In this document: one piece after another, positions 42,452-50,465 of the stretch
Position numbering within the stretch: the first letter of the stretch is position 1
How the letters are laid out: each line of letters begins with the position of its first letter
Virus record (IMG/VR): IMGVR_UViG_3300017772_002264
Coordinates: 1-64,000 of that record
Origin: a virus
Strand: one strand, 5' to 3'
Length of the DNA stretch: 64,000 bases
Translations under genes and position numbers: made by a program
The notes under the pieces: generated by a model
What the model saw: the letters and a program-made list of their open reading frames with translations, nothing else
Told to the model about the DNA's origin: nothing
Databases searched by the model: none

Positions 42452-43423
42452 TTATTTTTCGTTGATTTGACGTTCAAATTCTCTTAAACGTTTGAATACA
42501 CTCATTAACTCAATAAGTGTTGGCCATGCTTTAAATAGATATTGAAGTGAGCCTTCTACTCTACCAAATGCACGAATAATCTGTTGCATTACACCAAGTG
42601 TTACAACGCCTGCTACAATAGCCGGTGCTAAGAACACATAAGCACTTAGTACGTTTGCTTGTAAGTATGTAATACGTCCTACATTAAAATACAAATAACG
42701 CAAGTAAGATTTAAAGTGAATACTACGAACGCCATCAAACAATTCGTTAATAGTCTTTGGTCTCACAGTTTCATCATCTTCTGCAATAACTAATATCTTT
42801 CGATATGCGGCTTCTTTCTTTTGTAAGTCATATTCAACTCCTACTAATCGTAGTAACCAACCTAGTCCAATTAAGAATAGTGTACCACCTACTGACCAAA
42901 CAATAGCACCTGTAATCAATCCATATTGCCAATCTCCAAAGAAGAAGATAGGAATACCTACTGATAAACCAAATAGAATAGGAACGAACTGAACTAGAAC
43001 CATAATCGATTCAATAAAACTTGTACCTAGTCCTTCCATAATACGACTAAACTTAATAGTATCTTCTTGTACCCTTTGTGCGGCACCTTCAATAGTTCTT
43101 GCTTTATCATATACTGAATGATACCATTCAACCATTGCCGTACGCCATCTAAACAAATAGTGTGCTGTAAAGTAACTTACTAGCACTGCAATAGCAACAT
43201 ATATCATTGCTAGATAGATAAACGTTCCTAAGCTGGCCCAATATTCACCTATAGTGATTGCATTAGGTGTTGCTAAAGCCGTTTGAATCATATCATAAAA
43301 CTGACCAAACCATTCGTTAATCTTAACATCAATCTCAACTTGTATCCAGAGTGATGATAAGATTAATGCTGACCCTAACCAGGCCCATAAGGACCATTTC
43401 TTTTCTGTAAAAAATCTAAACAT
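42452..43423 (-). CDS. SbmA/BacA-like membrane transporter domain
   Basis: The protein is 323 aa with six or so membrane segments (near residues 12-28, 62-85, 140-165, 165-200, 255-290). LFRWRTAMVEWYHSVY and GAAQRVQEDTIKFSRIMEGL match the SbmA/BacA peptide-transporter family, which lacks its own ATPase and imports peptide antibiotics and similar compounds using the proton gradient. Its length is near the transmembrane part of the family. A phage-carried copy could alter uptake by the host. It overlaps the HAD gene by eight bases. Confidence 0.75.
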   Translation of the reverse strand: MFRFFTEKKWSLWAWLGSALILSSLWIQVEIDVKINEWFGQFYDMIQTALATPNAITIGEYWASLGTFIYLAMIYVAIAVLVSYFTAHYLFRWRTAMVEWYHSVYDKARTIEGAAQRVQEDTIKFSRIMEGLGTSFIESIMVLVQFVPILFGLSVGIPIFFFGDWQYGLITGAIVWSVGGTLFLIGLGWLLRLVGVEYDLQKKEAAYRKILVIAEDDETVRPKTINELFDGVRSIHFKSYLRYLYFNVGRITYLQANVLSAYVFLAPAIVAGVVTLGVMQQIIRAFGRVEGSLQYLFKAWPTLIELMSVFKRLREFERQINEK

Positions 43424-44177
43424 TTTCTTTTCCTTTTAATATTTCCCAAGTATCTTTATAGCTTTCTACTTGATAACTCTTTCCATTTACCAATAGCTTC
43501 ACTGCTTCTGATATATCATAATCGTTACCACCATGCATAGTCTTATCACCTATAAAGATAATTTCATCTAAATCATTAAAATCTTTAATGATTTGCTGTT
43601 TTCCTTTACCTACTGGCATAATATCTAGCCCTGTCTCACCGGCTACTTGGGCTACTACTTTCTCTGAAACCATAAAATTATCGTTGAATTTCTTTGCGAT
43701 AGTCCAACGTTCTTTTGTTTCAGTGTCATACTTTACGTATTCTTCTCTTTGTTCCGTTGTTGCACCCCTGCCAACAACACTAAAATTCATTAGACCTGGC
43801 CTTGCATCAAAATGATTACCAGTTCTAGTAGTAAATTCACTTTGGAATAACTCTCTATCCAAAAACAACTGAGGTACTTTTGCTAATACCCAATCGTTGT
43901 TATATATGTTGATGCCGTTTTCCCATACTGAATTACCGCTACAATTATATACTCTTTCTACTGAGTTAAATAAGTCTTGTCCTATTTGTTCAATAGTTTT
44001 TGGTGCATCACTTCCTGTGGCTAAGTATACTTTATTTTCTTTTATGAATTCATTGAAAAATTCTAGGAACTCTGGATCTATTTTACCCCTACTTGGTGTT
44101 AAGGTTCCATCAACATCAAATATGTATTTGCGGTTCATGTTCTTGAATGCCTCAATATCTTCATTAGTTATATTCAT
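43416..44177 (-). CDS. HAD hydrolase, phosphomannomutase-like
   Basis: The protein is 253 aa. YIFDVDGTLTPSRGKI holds the two catalytic aspartates of HAD enzymes, and IIFIGDKTMHGGNDYDISE holds the Mg-binding acids and follows the eukaryotic-type phosphomannomutase pattern (family length about 250). The enzyme would interconvert mannose-6- and mannose-1-phosphate for GDP-sugar synthesis, or be a phosphatase. Its neighbours are RNase H upstream and the SbmA-like gene downstream. A role in supplying sugar nucleotides to the phage glycosyltransferases is inference. Confidence 0.75.
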   Translation of the reverse strand: MNITNEDIEAFKNMNRKYIFDVDGTLTPSRGKIDPEFLEFFNEFIKENKVYLATGSDAPKTIEQIGQDLFNSVERVYNCSGNSVWENGINIYNNDWVLAKVPQLFLDRELFQSEFTTRTGNHFDARPGLMNFSVVGRGATTEQREEYVKYDTETKERWTIAKKFNDNFMVSEKVVAQVAGETGLDIMPVGKGKQQIIKDFNDLDEIIFIGDKTMHGGNDYDISEAVKLLVNGKSYQVESYKDTWEILKGKENV

Positions 44178-44181
44178 TATA

Positions 44182-45183
44182 TTATCCGTGAGGATATGAT
44201 TTGTTTAAGATAGCGGCCATTTCATCAGGCGCTTTAGATAAGTTCTGTAAGTCCCACACCCCACACCACTTTAGAAAGTTAACACCGACGCCATTGATAT
44301 TCTTAGGCTTACTTGCTTCTGCTATAGTCTCTACAAAATCTACTTTTAACTCTGTAGGCTGTGCAGTCAAGTCAATAAGTTTTACATTGCGTTCATAGTC
44401 TTCACGTACTGTATGCTCATCACCATGATGGTCAGTCCATTTCTGTAACATGAAGTTATTCCAATTAAAACCGCCTGTTGCTTTATCTTCAAATGCTTCA
44501 ATCATACCTGTCTTATTGCGTGAACCCTTTTTACGTACACCAGGGTATGCACTAAAGATATTATCCGATGTATCACCACGAATACACTTCTCAAACAGTA
44601 ACCACTCAGGGTCTGGAGCAGGGAGAAGTTCTTTAGTCTTTTTGTCTTTCATTGGTGTCATGTTCTTATCATCTTTGAAGAAGCCTTCTTTAGTAATGAT
44701 ACGATTTTGTACACCATCATAAATCTTTACATTGTCTGTGACTAGTTGCATGTAATCACTGTCACTTGATACGATAATATGCTCATCGTCTGGATGTGAT
44801 TCAATAAACAAAGCAATCATATCATCTGCTTCTGCTTGTTTATTATGTAACATAGTACAATTAGTCTTTTTATCTAAGAAACCAATCATATCATCATACG
44901 CATCAAACATGATTTGATTTTCTTCTTGCTCACGTACTGATAATGACTCACGTGCAATCTTGCGATTAGCTTTATATGGCGTGTAAAAGTCTTTACGCCA
45001 ACTACGTCCTTCTAAACAAAATACTGCATGGTCGGCATTGAATTTGTTATAACACATTTTGACGCTTGACATCATAATGTGAAAAGCCATACCGATTTTC
45101 ATATCGACATTAGCACCACGCATTGCCACGTGTTTTGCTCTATGATACATGTTGAAACTATCAACAAGAATAAATGTAGCCAT
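44182..45183 (-). CDS. rnh: T4-type RNase H (5'-3' FEN-like nuclease)
   Basis: The protein is 333 aa, matching T4 RNase H (about 305). FILVDSFNMYHRAKH carries the first acidic residue, AVFCLEGRSWRKDFYTPYK the second block with basic residues, and ADDMIALFIE and VSSDSDYMQLV the acidic clusters of the FEN/5'-exonuclease fold; GDTSDNIFSAYPGV is the helix-hairpin region. It removes RNA primers from lagging-strand fragments. It has its own promoter at 45216-45244. Confidence 0.9.
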   Translation of the reverse strand: MATFILVDSFNMYHRAKHVAMRGANVDMKIGMAFHIMMSSVKMCYNKFNADHAVFCLEGRSWRKDFYTPYKANRKIARESLSVREQEENQIMFDAYDDMIGFLDKKTNCTMLHNKQAEADDMIALFIESHPDDEHIIVSSDSDYMQLVTDNVKIYDGVQNRIITKEGFFKDDKNMTPMKDKKTKELLPAPDPEWLLFEKCIRGDTSDNIFSAYPGVRKKGSRNKTGMIEAFEDKATGGFNWNNFMLQKWTDHHGDEHTVREDYERNVKLIDLTAQPTELKVDFVETIAEASKPKNINGVGVNFLKWCGVWDLQNLSKAPDEMAAILNKSYPHG

Positions 45184-45215
45184 TAGTAGATCCTCTTAGT
45201 TTTATATACAGTACT

Positions 45216-45244
45216 AGAATAACACACTTTGTGTTACTTGTCAA
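45216..45244 (-). promoter_or_regulatory. Sigma70-type promoter with inverted repeat in spacer
   Basis: -35 TTGACA (45239-45244), 17-base spacer, -10 TATTCT (45216-45221). The spacer contains AACACA-CTT-TGTGTT (45221-45235), a perfect 6-bp inverted repeat that could be an operator or a weak terminator stem. Confidence 0.7.
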
Positions 45245-45705
45245 GAATATTCGGCAGTGTCATCACCGGTTTTTAGTCTTTGAATGATTACACCATCTTT
45301 ACTTTTAGTGTCTGCACTTTTAGTGGTACCTTCATCATCTTCAAGTCCTTCCATTACAATGTTCTTACATAAATCATTGAACCAGTTGTCAACAATAGTA
45401 TCATTGTCAGAACCTTCATAGCCATTATTAGCAAGATACTCTACAAAGTCTTCGTTAAAGTCAATCTCAAAGAAACCTGAACCGGGTTTATTAAGTTCAA
45501 GTTCCATCTTTAATACTTTAACCCAAGGCTCTCCTTTTAAAGTAGCAACTTTTTTATCATGGTCATCGTTTGTAATATGGCCATATTTTAAATCAAGTCC
45601 AGCTAACGCAATGTCACGTTCTTTTTCGTTACTTAATTTTTTCGCTTGTATTCTATCAGTTTCTTCTTCTGACTTGAACCAAGTGTTTGGTTTCATTATA
45701 TCCAT
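45241..45705 (-). CDS. Conserved-type phage protein next to rnh, unknown
   Basis: The protein is 154 aa (MDIMKPNTWFKSEEETDRIQ...). A charged N-terminal helix is followed by an alpha/beta part with FFEIDFNEDFVEYLANNGY. AAAGGA precedes the ATG. Its stop overlaps the -35 box of the rnh promoter. Similar proteins accompany rnh in marine T4-like phages as far as I recall; no function is assigned. Confidence 0.65.
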   Translation of the reverse strand: MDIMKPNTWFKSEEETDRIQAKKLSNEKERDIALAGLDLKYGHITNDDHDKKVATLKGEPWVKVLKMELELNKPGSGFFEIDFNEDFVEYLANNGYEGSDNDTIVDNWFNDLCKNIVMEGLEDDEGTTKSADTKSKDGVIIQRLKTGDDTAEYS

Positions 45706-45710
45706 AATTA

Positions 45711-46049
45711 TTATCCTTTCAATTCAGGCACTGCCTGTATTAATTCGTCAATCCCTCCCTTGATATAAAGCATATTCTTATATCCATTATTCTTAAGATA
45801 CTTTGTTACTTGTTCTGACTTTGTACTGTCTTGGCATAAAATCAAACACACAATATGTGTAGGCGCCATTTCAATTTGGTCAGGTATTTCATACATTGAA
45901 ATATTAAACGTTTGTTTAACAACTCCTGCACTTTTACGTTCTTCTGTATCTCTGATATCGACAAGAATATAATCTTGTTTCTCATACCATTCATCAACGA
46001 ATTCTGTAACTGTAATTCCTAAAATTTCTTCATTAGTTTTATAAAACAT
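45711..46049 (-). CDS. Rhodanese-like protein
   Basis: The protein is 112 aa, a single rhodanese domain: YILVDIRDTEER at the first conserved block, and CQDSTKS, with its cysteine in the position of the active-site persulfide loop (CxxGxRS-like, but one residue differs), then YIKGGIDE. It could carry sulfane sulfur. It lies immediately after metK, with radical SAM Fe-S enzymes nearby, so sulfur supply is a plausible role but unproven. Confidence 0.75.
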   Translation of the reverse strand: MFYKTNEEILGITVTEFVDEWYEKQDYILVDIRDTEERKSAGVVKQTFNISMYEIPDQIEMAPTHIVCLILCQDSTKSEQVTKYLKNNGYKNMLYIKGGIDELIQAVPELKG

Positions 46050-46052
46050 ATT

Positions 46053-47198
46053 TTAGCATCCTCTATTGATTTCGGCTTCTAGTGCATCCGCATCTTCGTT
46101 CTGTACGCCGTTCCACCCTATTTGTTCCCATGGGACATTCTTGTCACCAAAGTGTCCATATGTACAGTTCTCACTATACTTATAAAAATTAAATAAATCA
46201 AATCTATCAATGATACCTTTAGGTGTCAAGTCGATATTGTTTCTAATAAACTTTTGAATTGAACGATTATGCCCGTTACTATCAACATAGATACTAGTTG
46301 GTTCCTTAACACCAATAGCATAGCTTAATTGTATATTGCACCAATCTGCCATGTTATCTGCTACAATATTCTTTGCTAACCATCTTGCCATATAAGCCGC
46401 TGACCTATCTACTTTCGTAGGATCTTTTCCACTAAAAGCACCCCCACCGTGAGGAGCAAAACCCCCATAGGTATCCACGATAATTTTGCGTCCGGTGAGT
46501 CCTGTATCACCATCAGGGCCACCAATAACAAACTTGCCAGTAGGATTGATATGCCATATAGTATCTTTATCAATTAAATCTCCCATTACATTATTAACTG
46601 CTTCACCAACTGTGCTTTTAAGAAGTTGCTCAGAACCCTCAGTATGTTGTGTACTTACAACAATCTGGTCAGCACGTTTTACTTTACCACCTTCATATTG
46701 TAAACTTACTTGTGATTTCGCATCTGGTAATAGAAATTTATAAGCAGTATTTCGTTTCTCTTTGAGGTCTTTAAGTATCTCATGTGCGTAATGTATCGGA
46801 GCAGGCATCATACTATCTGTGTGGTTACATGCATATCCGAACATCAACCCTTGGTCACCAGCACCGAAATCATCAGTACCTAGTCCAATGTCTCCACTCT
46901 GTGAATGAATTTCATTATAAATTTTTAATTTATTCCAATGAAATCCCATTTGTTCATATCCAATTTCTTTAACTTTATTACGTATAATACGTTCAACAGT
47001 CGCATCTGTTAGATTAAAGTTTTTTACTTCGCCCGCTACCGTTACATGGTTGGTGGTTACAAGTGTCTCAATGGCTACACGTGTTGTTTCATCACCCTTC
47101 TCAAGTCCAGCGTCAACTAGTGCATCACTAATTTGGTCTGCTACTTTATCTGGGTGCCCATCACTGACACTCTCGCTTGTAAAAATATAGTTATTCAT
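46053..47198 (-). CDS. metK: S-adenosylmethionine synthetase
   Basis: The protein is 381 aa, the full MetK length. FTSESVSDGHPDKVADQISD is the ATP-binding N-terminal signature, GAGDQGLMFGYA the second motif, and GGGAFSGKDPTKVDRSAAY the phosphate-loop motif. It makes SAM from methionine and ATP. The phage encodes ten radical SAM proteins and several methyltransferase-like proteins, so this gene probably raises the SAM supply during infection. It is preceded by an AAGGAG ribosome site and lies downstream of queE. Confidence 0.96.
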   Translation of the reverse strand: MNNYIFTSESVSDGHPDKVADQISDALVDAGLEKGDETTRVAIETLVTTNHVTVAGEVKNFNLTDATVERIIRNKVKEIGYEQMGFHWNKLKIYNEIHSQSGDIGLGTDDFGAGDQGLMFGYACNHTDSMMPAPIHYAHEILKDLKEKRNTAYKFLLPDAKSQVSLQYEGGKVKRADQIVVSTQHTEGSEQLLKSTVGEAVNNVMGDLIDKDTIWHINPTGKFVIGGPDGDTGLTGRKIIVDTYGGFAPHGGGAFSGKDPTKVDRSAAYMARWLAKNIVADNMADWCNIQLSYAIGVKEPTSIYVDSNGHNRSIQKFIRNNIDLTPKGIIDRFDLFNFYKYSENCTYGHFGDKNVPWEQIGWNGVQNEDADALEAEINRGC

Positions 47199-47210
47199 TT
47201 TAACTCCTTA

Positions 47211-47315
47211 TTAATATCCAGCTTCCCGAATTCTTTGTTCAAGTCCTGTTTTGTCTTTGACTTCATAATCTTCATCATGCCTTGAGGCAGTACCATCATC
47301 ATGTGCCCCATGCAT
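47211..47315 (-). CDS. Possible 34-aa protein overlapping queE
   Basis: The frame reads MHGAHDDGTASRHDEDYEVK and ends GLEQRIREAGY. The second half looks protein-like and fills the 88-base gap between queE and metK. The start lies inside queE with only a weak GGAA site. It may be genuine or chance. Confidence 0.3.
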   Translation of the reverse strand: MHGAHDDGTASRHDEDYEVKDKTGLEQRIREAGY

Positions 47316-48237
47316 TTCCGAATAAGTTGATGTGTAATCTGGGCGTGAAACGCCACCCTTTCTCCATGCAAAGTTGGGCCACCTGCTTGACTGTAAAATC
47401 ATATCCTTCACTTCTACCGCCCATTGGCATACAATAGACAGGGCACTCAACGCCCGCTTTCCTGTATAGTTCAACAGCTTTATGCACTTCATCAACATCA
47501 ATAGCATCAGCAACAACAAATTTGAGATAGATATCGCTACCATCAACAAGAGCATACTCATGAGCCACATCAGGCTTAATAGCAGTATCCCAAGATTCTC
47601 CAGAAACGGATAGCTTAGGCGAACAACTCCATGTGACTTTAATGCGGTCATTGTCTGTGAGATAGTCAAATAACTCGTTGTGTAATGCTTGTGTAGTGTT
47701 TGTTTCAAATGTGACATTTTTTAAGTCCTTCATACGTGGATGTTCGAATAGTTCTACGTACAATCGTTGCCACGCCAACAACGGTTCGCCTCCTGTTAAA
47801 ATTAAATGAATGTCTTGTCCATTGTCTTGAGTCCATTTTCCTTCTGGAGTAAGCGATAATAGATGCTCTACTACTTCATCAATAGTTTTGTCCATCACTA
47901 AATGCTTAAACTCTGGATAGATACTTGCATAAGTGTCACATCCTGTATGTATGATGGGTAAGTCTTCAAATTTCTTTGTAGTTTCATGTACACCATCTTT
48001 AATTAATTGTTCTACTTCTGGATTATAACGTGTCTTCTCTCTGCCTCGCTCAAGACCAAAGTTTTGACAACGTAAATTACAGCCGAAGGTTCGTAGGAAT
48101 ACACTAGGTACTCCTACAAACTTGCCTTCGCCTTGTACAGAATAAAATGCTTCTGAATATCTCAATTTCATAGCTGACTTTTTGTTAACTGCTTCGTAAG
48201 AAGGATAACCTTTTTCAAATACAGGTGCGCCTATCAT
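47299..48237 (-). CDS. queE: 7-carboxy-7-deazaguanine synthase (QueE), phage variant
   Basis: The protein is 312 aa. FYSVQGEGKFVGVPSVFLRT is the QueE N-terminal signature, followed by CNLRCQNFG. Only two cysteines of the CxxxCxxC motif are in place (C53, C57); phenylalanine takes the third position, and a later GCDTYAS cysteine (C100) probably completes the cluster. LTGGEPLL binds SAM, and RLHINLFGNAWGT is the typical end. It converts carboxy-tetrahydropterin to CDG, the 7-deazaguanine precursor. ATGA overlap with folE supports joint expression. Confidence 0.9.
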   Translation of the reverse strand: MIGAPVFEKGYPSYEAVNKKSAMKLRYSEAFYSVQGEGKFVGVPSVFLRTFGCNLRCQNFGLERGREKTRYNPEVEQLIKDGVHETTKKFEDLPIIHTGCDTYASIYPEFKHLVMDKTIDEVVEHLLSLTPEGKWTQDNGQDIHLILTGGEPLLAWQRLYVELFEHPRMKDLKNVTFETNTTQALHNELFDYLTDNDRIKVTWSCSPKLSVSGESWDTAIKPDVAHEYALVDGSDIYLKFVVADAIDVDEVHKAVELYRKAGVECPVYCMPMGGRSEGYDFTVKQVAQLCMEKGWRFTPRLHINLFGNAWGT

Positions 48238-48935
48238 CTTGGTGCAAACTCCTGTTGTAGTTTAATGTTATCCATAAATTCTGTTTTTACATGTGCATTC
48301 TCAAAAAAAGAACCTTTGAGAACAGTTGTTTGTGTAAGACTACTATGAGCCATTATACCTCTATTCTCACAACAACCATGTGTTGCTTGAATATACACAC
48401 CTACATCATCTGAGCCTGTAACTTTACGAATTTCTCTGTTTATGTCCATTGCTAGTTCTTCTTGTAGTGTACCACGCCTTGCACACCATTGTGCAATACG
48501 AGTATACTTGCTTAGACCAATAAGTTTGTCTGCGGCAATGATACCAATGTATGCAACACCTTTAACAGGTTGATGATGATGTGAACAGACACTTGTTAGT
48601 TCCGAGCGAACAACAAGCATACCTTCATACTTGTCACCTGTTACATTATCTGGTTCATTAGGAAATGCAGTTGCAGGAGGGGGTAATTCATACCTACCTG
48701 CCATGAGTTCGTTGATATACATTTTAGCTAAACGTCTACCTGTATCCATTGAATTTGGATCAGTTTTTCTGTCTATTACTAAACTGTCTAATACGCCTTC
48801 AAACTTTTCAGTGAGTTCGTCTATAAGATTTTCTTTATCACCTTTTTCGATAATATCTGATATATTATCTCCTGCCCAATAACGAGCGCCCGAGGCATCT
48901 AATCGTGCCTTTAATATTTCGGAAGTCTTTTTCAT
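48234..48935 (-). CDS. folE: GTP cyclohydrolase I
   Basis: The protein is 233 aa. SELTSVCSHHHQPVKGVAYI has the zinc and substrate residues; IGLSKYTRIAQWCARR and THGCCENRG complete the catalytic set (zinc cysteines and histidine). It makes dihydroneopterin triphosphate from GTP, the first step to both folate and 7-deazaguanine. The genomic link to queE points to the deazaguanine route. It is transcribed from the terminator-embedded promoter at 48998-49026. Confidence 0.95.
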   Translation of the reverse strand: MKKTSEILKARLDASGARYWAGDNISDIIEKGDKENLIDELTEKFEGVLDSLVIDRKTDPNSMDTGRRLAKMYINELMAGRYELPPPATAFPNEPDNVTGDKYEGMLVVRSELTSVCSHHHQPVKGVAYIGIIAADKLIGLSKYTRIAQWCARRGTLQEELAMDINREIRKVTGSDDVGVYIQATHGCCENRGIMAHSSLTQTTVLKGSFFENAHVKTEFMDNIKLQQEFAPR

Positions 48936-48977
48936 TTATACTATGTTCCTTATCTATATTGTTGTGTATGGTGGAAA

Positions 48978-49014
48978 ACCCACCCATATACAATACTATT
49001 ATATACGAGTGGGT
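48978..49014 (-). terminator. Terminator hairpin enclosing a promoter
   Basis: On the minus strand, ACCCAC (49014-49009) pairs with GTGGGT (48983-48978). The pairing continues inward through TCGTATAT/GTATATGG with G-U pairs, giving a stem of about 14 bp, followed by TTTT. It would end the 100-aa gene transcript. The -10 box of the folE promoter lies inside it. Confidence 0.65.
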
Positions 49015-49026
49015 CTGTAATGTCAA
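48998..49026 (-). promoter_or_regulatory. Sigma70-type promoter of folE-queE-metK
   Basis: -35 TTGACA (49021-49026), 17-base spacer, -10 TATAAT (48998-49003). Both hexamers match consensus. Part of the spacer and the -10 form the terminator stem and loop. Confidence 0.8.
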
Positions 49027-49044
49027 TAGCTAATTTAAAATAAA

Positions 49045-49347
49045 TTAATATTGATATGGTTCGTCATTATATCCAAGTCCAGTTCTAGCTGTTTCTGTGA
49101 TAGAACCCATGTCTTGTGTATCAACTACAACCAAGTCATTAACTGTTGAAAGATTAACATAACCTCTTGTGGCTGATGTTGAGCCTAAAGCGTCACCTCT
49201 ATGTGTTGCACCAGATGTTGGTAAGTCTTGCGTTGATTCCGTAATATTACCAAAGTCTGCCATTTCACGCATATCGATTGAACGTCTTACTTTAACCTTT
49301 GGACCAAGCCCTGTGTTATTCATAATCAGTGTTCTATATCTTGCCAT
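49045..49347 (-). CDS. 100-aa protein, unknown
   Basis: Starts at the ATG at 49347 (MARYRTLIMNNTGLGPKVKV) because GGGAGA lies eight bases upstream; an upstream frame to 49395 would run through the hairpin. Thr/Ser/Gly-rich repeats (NITESTQDLPTSGATHRGDA, SITETARTGLG) hint at a structural or surface protein. The function is unknown. It has its own late-type promoter and a hairpin leader. Confidence 0.65.
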   Translation of the reverse strand: MARYRTLIMNNTGLGPKVKVRRSIDMREMADFGNITESTQDLPTSGATHRGDALGSTSATRGYVNLSTVNDLVVVDTQDMGSITETARTGLGYNDEPYQY

Positions 49348-49368
49348 GTTGTATTCTCCCATAAAAGT

Positions 49369-49393
49369 GATAGCGAGTGGGAGACCCACTATC
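49369..49393 (-). other. Hairpin at the predicted 5' end of a late mRNA
   Basis: GATAG...TGGG-TCT-CCCA...CTATC folds with a small bulge. The predicted late start (49393) is exactly the first base of the hairpin. A 5'-terminal stem could protect the mRNA from decay. It also overlaps the stop of the glycosyltransferase gene and is followed by ACTTTT, so a weak terminator is an alternative. Confidence 0.5.
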
Positions 49394-50462
49394 ATCTGTA
49401 TTTATGCAATTCTTTAACTAAATTATCAACAGAGTAAAAGTTTCTTACATTTTCAATTTCTTTTGACATTGCATCTTCCATGTCAGAGTTTTTATTCATT
49501 AAGATACGAATATGTGTCTTAATTTGTTCTATGTTTTCTTTTACTGCATCTAAACTAGTTGTCCATTCGCTAGGATATTTGAACGTATCAGACCACATTT
49601 CTGTATATGATAGTCTATCTGGTACCAATGGGATAGCACCAACTACAAGTCCTTCAAATACAGATATACCTAAAGTTTCTTGTAAGTTAGCACTAAAAAC
49701 CATCTTTGCCTTACCAAGCATCGTGTGGTATTCTTCTTTCGATAAATTAAGTTCTTGACACTTCACCCAATTATACTCGGGCATTTGCTCTGCAAGATAG
49801 TCAAAAACTTCTGGTTGCTTTTCAGGCGCTAACCTGTGAGGAAATAAAATAGTATCCTCTTTTGCCATACCCTTATAGTCTGCTAAATCGCTTTCTATAT
49901 ATTCCATAGGCCAACCCACTTGTCGTATAGAGTGAAGGAGTTGCCGGTCGATATCCCTATCGTCTTCAAAAAATGTCTGGGTAAAAAGGTCAATATGAAA
50001 TCTAGTTGCAAAGAAGTTATCATCGAAACATTCATACATTGACATTTCAGCATTTCGAACCCATGGACGGTTCCCTATTAATCTACCTAAAAAGTCATGA
50101 GGGTCATACGAACCCGCATGCCACATACCCCCAATCCGGATATCAATACCCAACAGTTCAGCCATATATTTTAATTGGATAACTGTTGGGTTCCAAGCAT
50201 CAGTGTACAGAAAATAATCACCATCTTTAATTTTGCCTTCACAAAACAGTTGTGAAATTTTTGTAATCTGTGCCGCCTTGTAGATATTAGTACCACCGAA
50301 ATTCAAAAAAGCACCGGGTGTAGTGGCTTCGGGAATGCCTGCACTAGGGCCGTCTATCACCGTCACATTCAGTCCGTTGTTTTTTAGAACAGTTGGGAAA
50401 TGTGTCTTCCATTGCTTAGTGTAGCGGGATTCAACACTTTCCAAATCTACAAGATATATCAT
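49392..50462 (-). CDS. Glycosyltransferase (GT4-like)
   Basis: The protein is 356 aa with a GT-B look. An N-terminal domain (DYFLYTDAWNPTVIQLKYMA, RIGGMWHAGSYDP) is followed by TILFPHRLAPEKQPEVFDYL, where family members bind the sugar-nucleotide phosphates, and by SANLQETLGISVFEGLVVGA, the E-x7-E donor-binding motif. It lies amid 7-deazaguanine genes, so the acceptor may be a modified DNA base, but a virion or host glycan is equally possible. No signal peptide is seen. Confidence 0.75.
   Translation of the reverse strand: MIYLVDLESVESRYTKQWKTHFPTVLKNNGLNVTVIDGPSAGIPEATTPGAFLNFGGTNIYKAAQITKISQLFCEGKIKDGDYFLYTDAWNPTVIQLKYMAELLGIDIRIGGMWHAGSYDPHDFLGRLIGNRPWVRNAEMSMYECFDDNFFATRFHIDLFTQTFFEDDRDIDRQLLHSIRQVGWPMEYIESDLADYKGMAKEDTILFPHRLAPEKQPEVFDYLAEQMPEYNWVKCQELNLSKEEYHTMLGKAKMVFSANLQETLGISVFEGLVVGAIPLVPDRLSYTEMWSDTFKYPSEWTTSLDAVKENIEQIKTHIRILMNKNSDMEDAMSKEIENVRNFYSVDNLVKELHKYR
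49398..49407 (-). promoter_or_regulatory. Late promoter box GCATAAATAC
   Basis: Predicted +1 at 49393, leader of 46 bases beginning with the hairpin, serving the 100-aa gene. It overlaps the 3' end of the glycosyltransferase gene. Confidence 0.5.
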
Positions 50463-50465
50463 TCG

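Noticed and set aside
47211-47717. A 168-aa reading frame overlapping queE
   Set aside because: Most of it lies out of frame within queE, which has clear family motifs to its end. Only the last 34 codons may be a separate small gene, recorded as such at low confidence.
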